64,000 nt of DNA, taken from the NCBI GenBank assembly GCA_037013685.1, contig CM072897.1, positions 18,150,643 through 18,214,642 of the forward strand. Direction: 5' to 3'. The stretch is from Acridotheres tristis (lineage: Eukaryota; Chordata; Aves; Passeriformes; Sturnidae). The notes under the pieces were generated by a model, which did no database searches, was not told where the DNA came from, and saw nothing but the letters and a program-made list of their open reading frames with translations. This document shows, piece after piece, positions 61,060 to 64,000 of this stretch; position 1 is the stretch's first letter; each line of letters starts with the position of its first letter. The translations under genes and the position numbers were made by a program.

Positions 61060-61690
61060 GCATTTTGTTAACACTGAGCAGAAGTGATAAATATTAGGAC
61101 TAGCAAAGAAGCGAGTTTTCCTTTTGACAGGAAACTCTGTGGTGTCAGTTTTTCTCTTGACTCCAAAATGAATGTTAAAAATTCTGATGAAGCATATGTT
61201 CTTCCAAAATTAAACATTTCATTTCTATTTCAGCCTTTGCAGCTTGCCAGTATTTTTAAAATACAAACCAAATGATTTTGTTTGGAAAAATCATTTTGAA
61301 CAAGGCGTTTTAGACTTCTCAAAATGCTTTGTTTGATTTTTTTTAAAATGAAAAACCTAATGAACAGACGGTGAGATACTAGTATTTTCTGAGATGTGTT
61401 GATTTACATGAACACAATTATTTTATTTTGGTGGTAAGCAATTGCTGATGAAAAATTTCTGATCTGCTCTAGGAAGATGGGCAAGGCCTGTATTATATAT
61501 TGGTCTCTGTCTAGAGAATAAGACATTAGCTAGACATTAGTAAAGGGAAGCTTTTGTGACCATTACTATCAAAAAATCTCTAACTACATTCCTCTGCGTC
61601 ATATGTCAGTGTAAAATATTAAATTTCTTATAGCAGTTTGCAGGGAATTTTATCAGAATGATGCAAAAAAGAAATAGGCTGCAAGATGAG
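61060..61690. other. AT-rich block with a hairpin, possible conserved element
   Basis: Repeat-free AT-rich sequence. It includes the exact inverted repeat AAATGATTTT (61,270-61,279) / AAAATCATTT (61,287-61,296) across 7 bases, as well as AACACAATTATTTTATTTTG and GGTAAGCAATTGCTGATG. It directly precedes the CpG-rich end of the window. Confidence 0.3.
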
Positions 61691-61901
61691 ACTGACAGTG
61701 CTAGTTGTCCCATCCATTTCAGTGTGCTGGAGTTCTCAGCAGGTCAGCTCAGCCTGGACTTGTTATGACCCCTAACACTGTCTTGGTGGGAACCTCCCTT
61801 GGAATGGGGAATATGATCCCCTTCCCTCCGAATTATTGTAACTCTGAAGTTAAGGGGCTTTCAGGCAAAGCTGTGGGGAAAAGAATGCCAGTTCTTTACT
61901 G

Positions 61902-62062
61902 GTGTGTGTGCCAGGACAGACAGACAGACAGCCCCGTACACGGACACAGAGCCCAGGAGTGTGTGTGCCAGGACAGACAGACAGCCCTGCACACGGACAC
62001 AGAGCCCAGGAGTGTGTGTGCCAGGACAGACAGACAGCCCCGCACACGGACACAGAGCCCAG
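61902..62062 (+). repeat. Minisatellite, three units of about 53 bp
   Basis: Units at 61,902-61,958 (57 bases), 61,959-62,011 (53) and 62,012-62,062 (51, edge) each run GTGTGTGTGCCAGGACAGAC ... ACACGGACACAGAGCCCAG. The first has an extra GACA. Copies two and three differ at only a single T/C position. Unit length is not a multiple of three, so the unit is read in a different frame in each copy and the long frames across it are not genes. It abuts the CpG island. Confidence 0.95.
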
Positions 62063-62101
62063 CGAGTCCCCGCGCTCCCCGCGCTGCAGTTCCGGGCACA
62101 G

Positions 62102-62117
62102 CCGGCAGGGGGCGCTG
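62102..62117 (+). promoter_or_regulatory. CTCF-like site 1
   Basis: CCGGCAGGGGGCGCTG closely fits the vertebrate CTCF core (CCASYAGRKGGCRS-type), with CCASYAG and GGGGGCGCTG parts intact. An identical 16-mer lies 52 bases downstream in the same orientation. Confidence 0.65.
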
Positions 62118-62153
62118 CTGGCTCCGGGCCGGGCAGGGCCATGATCCTCCGCG

Positions 62154-62169
62154 CCGGCAGGGGGCGCTG
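62154..62169 (+). promoter_or_regulatory. CTCF-like site 2
   Basis: Identical to the 16-mer at 62,102-62,117, same strand. Duplicated same-direction sites are common at insulators and topological domain borders. Confidence 0.65.
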
Positions 62170-62204
62170 TGCCGCGAGCGTCTCCCTCACGCTGTGGTGG
62201 CGGC

Positions 62205-62288
62205 GGGCAGGATGGCGAGCGGGGCTGTGGACGGGCAGGATGGCGAGCAGGGCTGCGGGCGGACAGGATGGCGAGCAGGGGCTGCAGC
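62205..62288 (+). repeat. 28-bp tandem triplication in CpG island
   Basis: Three 28-base units (62,205, 62,233, 62,261), each with CAGGATGGCGAGC followed by a GGGCTG-like block. Because 28 is not a multiple of three, the ATG in each unit falls in a different reading frame, so all three frames contain an ATGGCGAGC start-like context. More likely a local GC-rich expansion than coding sequence. Confidence 0.9.
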
Positions 62289-62720
62289 AGGAACGTCAGG
62301 GCGGGCTCTCCCGGGCGGCGAGCAAGAGGCAGCAGAAACTGGGCAGCTGTGCCAGGAGCCGCGGGGTGTCCCGGTAGGCACGGCGTGTGTGGCCACAGCG
62401 TAGCAAAAAACCCGGAGCAGTGGCAGAGAAAGGCCGGGGCCGGGCAGCGGCAGCCCCGCTCCGAACACGGCCGGGAGAGGCTCCCCTGGAGGGGGAACGG
62501 GCCCGGGGTTCCGGAGTTCCCCCTGAGGCACCCCAGCAGATGGTGAAGGGTCCCTTTTTTACTGAGCCCGGGTGTTGATAAGGCTCCAGTGCAACAGGCG
62601 CTCCCACAAGCGCAGCTTCGCTGCCGGCAGGAGAAGCAGCAGCAGCCGGAGCCTGGCAGTGCTGGCGAGCTCTCCCCACAGTGACCGCAGCCTGGCTCTT
62701 CTGAGACAGCGGGAGAGCGA

Positions 62721-63067
62721 GGAGCTGCACCCAGCCCACTGAAAAACCCCGCAGGCTCTCTGCCCTCCAAGAGAAACTCCCCAGCCAAGAGAAGTGCAGC
62801 CCGGTACAGTCCTCTCTTCCTTCCTAGGTATATCTTTTGTCTCTCTTAAGTACTGGTCGTTATTGTCTCTTAGCAACAAATGGGACAAAATTCCACGAGA
62901 GAAAGAAACAAAAGGAACAATCCTAACCCTAATAAACACCGAGGCAAACGTCTGCCTAGAGTACAGGCCCCAGGAAACAGGGCTCCAAGGTTGAAATCCA
63001 GTCAGGATTTCGAGAAGCTTGGAAAGGAGCGGGCAGCTGAGATGTGTTACGGCCCAAGTTTCAGGTG
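62721..63067. other. CpG-containing unique sequence, no gene seen
   Basis: Intermediate CpG content. No splice-bordered open segment is convincing. This is the left flank of the LTR insertion. Confidence 0.45.
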
Positions 63068-63071
63068 GTAG
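63068..63071. repeat. Target-site duplication, left copy (GTAG)
   Basis: GTAG immediately before the LTR; repeated exactly at 63,710-63,713. Confidence 0.75.
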
Positions 63072-63158
63072 TGTTACAAACGAGGCCAGAGCTTTTAGCT
63101 GAAAGTTACCCGGTTGTTTGAAACAGAGTAGAAACTTTCTTGTAAAAACGGGCACTCC

Positions 63159-63164
63159 TTTATT
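63159..63164 (-). terminator. LTR polyadenylation signal AATAAA
   Basis: Minus-strand AATAAA about 155 bases downstream of the TATA-like box and about 90 bases before the LTR end. Confidence 0.6.
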
Positions 63165-63316
63165 AAAATTAGCTGTAGAAAACGGAGGACCCGAGGTAAG
63201 CCCGAGATCCCTCTCAGCAAGCCGGAAAAACAACACAATGTGTAAAACCCCTGACACACCGGGTGCTCCCTTGGAAATGAGCTCCACAGGAGAACACACA
63301 CAACTGTCCAACACCT

Positions 63317-63326
63317 CCTTTTATTC
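63317..63326 (-). promoter_or_regulatory. LTR core promoter, TATA-like
   Basis: GAATAAAAGG on the minus strand at the expected place between U3 and R. Transcription from it would run toward the CpG island at 62.0-62.7 kb. Confidence 0.45.
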
Positions 63327-63709
63327 CCACCTTGGGTCCAGGATTGATGGTTTTTGGATTCTCACAGTAATTGGTCCATTTTGGGGGCTCTTATTGGTCT
63401 TTAACGACATTCATTCTTGTCCAATCCTTTCTTCAGGGCATCGAGAGATTGGACAGGCCCTTTTACCAATCCTCCCTCGCGGGGCTGATGTCACTCCATA
63501 GACTTCACTCATAACATGTTACCGCCCCCTCACACCTCGTCCTGGACCCCCCTGCTTTAGCACTCTTAACAAACATTAATTAAACTTACAACTTCAATTA
63601 ACTTCAAAAACAATGAACTTCTTCATAAAATCACAACAGGACAACAATTAACTTTGAAAATTAACAACCTTAACTTACAACAAACATTAACCAAATTTTA
63701 CCCATAACA

Positions 63710-63713
63710 GTAG
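63710..63713. repeat. Target-site duplication, right copy (GTAG)
   Basis: Exact partner of 63,068-63,071, fixing the LTR's right border. Confidence 0.75.
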
Positions 63714-64000
63714 CAAGGCCAGAGTGGAGGTTGCCCACCAGTAATTGCCTGGCTTATCCCTGGTAATTGCAAACAGGTGGCACCAACAGCGAGGCTCAGC
63801 AGGTGAGCACCGCAGCACCTGGAACTCATAACGAGGTAACAGACCAGAGGGGCTGGGATAGTCTGGGCACTCGGGAGCGGTCTGCAAGCAAGGAGGAACT
63901 GGGGGAACAAGTTCTGGTATTGCTTCGGTTTTAGAGGAGAGAAACCTCTGCAAAAGCCTCAGGAGCACTATGGATATTTGATCATTTGAACAGGAATGGC
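63714..64000. other. Unique sequence to window end, no gene seen
   Basis: Right flank of the LTR, with modest CpG content. Frames on the minus strand (up to 93 codons) run across the LTR border and are not genes. Confidence 0.45.

Larger units (their letters stand above)
62041..62720. promoter_or_regulatory. CpG island
   Basis: A hand count gives roughly 55 CpGs in 62,041-62,640, against about one per 100 bases or fewer in most of the window. High GC with unmethylated-type CpG density is typical of vertebrate promoters. Inside are two CTCF-like sites, a 28-bp triplicated unit and CCGGGCC/CCGGGGCC blocks. No TATA box is obvious. Long frames on both strands (312 codons minus, 232 plus) reflect scarce stop codons. 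I cannot say which strand is transcribed or which gene it serves. Confidence 0.7.
63072..63709 (-). mobile_element. Solo LTR, class I ERV-like, 638 bp
   Basis: The plus strand starts TGTTACAAAC and ends CCCATAACA, giving a 5-bp terminal inverted repeat (TGTTA/TAACA) with TG...CA ends. The 4-bp duplication GTAG on both sides fits gammaretrovirus-like (ERV1) integration. On the minus strand a TATA-like GAATAAAAGG (plus 63,317-63,326) is followed by AATAAA (63,159-63,164) and a U5 of about 90 bases. No primer-binding site, polypurine tract or viral gene adjoins it, so it is a solo LTR. Many CpGs survive (for example ACCCGAGG, CTCGCGGGG), indicating a fairly recent insertion. Part of U3 is a TTAATT-rich low-complexity stretch. 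Confidence 0.85.

Noticed and set aside
61902..62062. Evenly repeated units that could suggest a CRISPR array
   Set aside because: The whole unit repeats with no unique spacers, and the genome is vertebrate. It is a minisatellite.
61850..62788. 312-codon minus-strand frame and overlapping 232- and 157-codon plus-strand frames
   Set aside because: They run through the 53-bp minisatellite and the CpG island, where stops are rare. Frames are open on both strands, repeat units change frame, and no domain is recognisable.
62560..63314. 251-codon minus-strand frame crossing the LTR border
   Set aside because: It spans the LTR end and the flanking CpG-rich sequence, so its continuity is accidental. 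It is not a viral gene.

Overview
This window looks like non-coding DNA from a bird, most likely a passerine. The evidence is three truncated CR1 LINE 3' ends plus a fourth CR1-type fragment, all with the typical avian tail wording, and two solo retroviral LTRs of avian type. Older CORE-SINE/MIR-like relics are also present, and base composition is moderate with CpG depleted almost everywhere. There are no bacterial-style operons, ribosome binding sites or CRISPR arrays. I find no confident protein-coding gene. Nearly all open frames are short, start anywhere, and have the lengths expected by chance in 64 kb read in six frames. The longest (312 codons) lies in a GC-rich tandem-repeat/CpG-island segment where stop codons are rare.

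Layout. 1-6.8 kb is unique sequence with one CR1-type fragment (1.23-1.52 kb). 6.82-7.44 kb is a complete solo LTR on the minus strand with a 6-bp target duplication. 7.4-40.6 kb is a long gene-free stretch holding MIR-like relics (14.4, 24.6 and possibly 34.5 kb), an AT-rich domain (35.4-37.5 kb), a 20-bp perfect palindrome (37,985) and several AT-rich, homeodomain-motif-rich blocks that look like conserved non-coding elements. 40.6-41.06 kb is a compact regulatory-looking block with two inverted octamer motifs, GC boxes and a CpG cluster. 44.4-45.05 kb on the minus strand holds two phase-compatible open segments with splice-like borders, the only place where a spliced gene fragment is tempting. 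CR1 fragments follow at 45.4, 47.9 and 60.0 kb, with an (ATTTT)n microsatellite at 56.25 kb.

The last 2 kb change character abruptly. A 53-57 bp minisatellite (61.90-62.06 kb) runs into a CpG island (about 62.04-62.72 kb). The island holds two identical CTCF-like 16-mers 52 bp apart in the same orientation and a 28-bp triplicated unit. A solo LTR with intact ends and a 4-bp target duplication (63,072-63,709) follows. The island is the best candidate for a promoter or insulator; any gene it serves is probably spliced or outside the window.

Taken together, the window reads as a gene desert or very large intron with scattered candidate regulatory elements, ending at a CpG-island/insulator-like boundary. 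Family names and motifs were recognised by eye; no alignment, database search or expression data were used.
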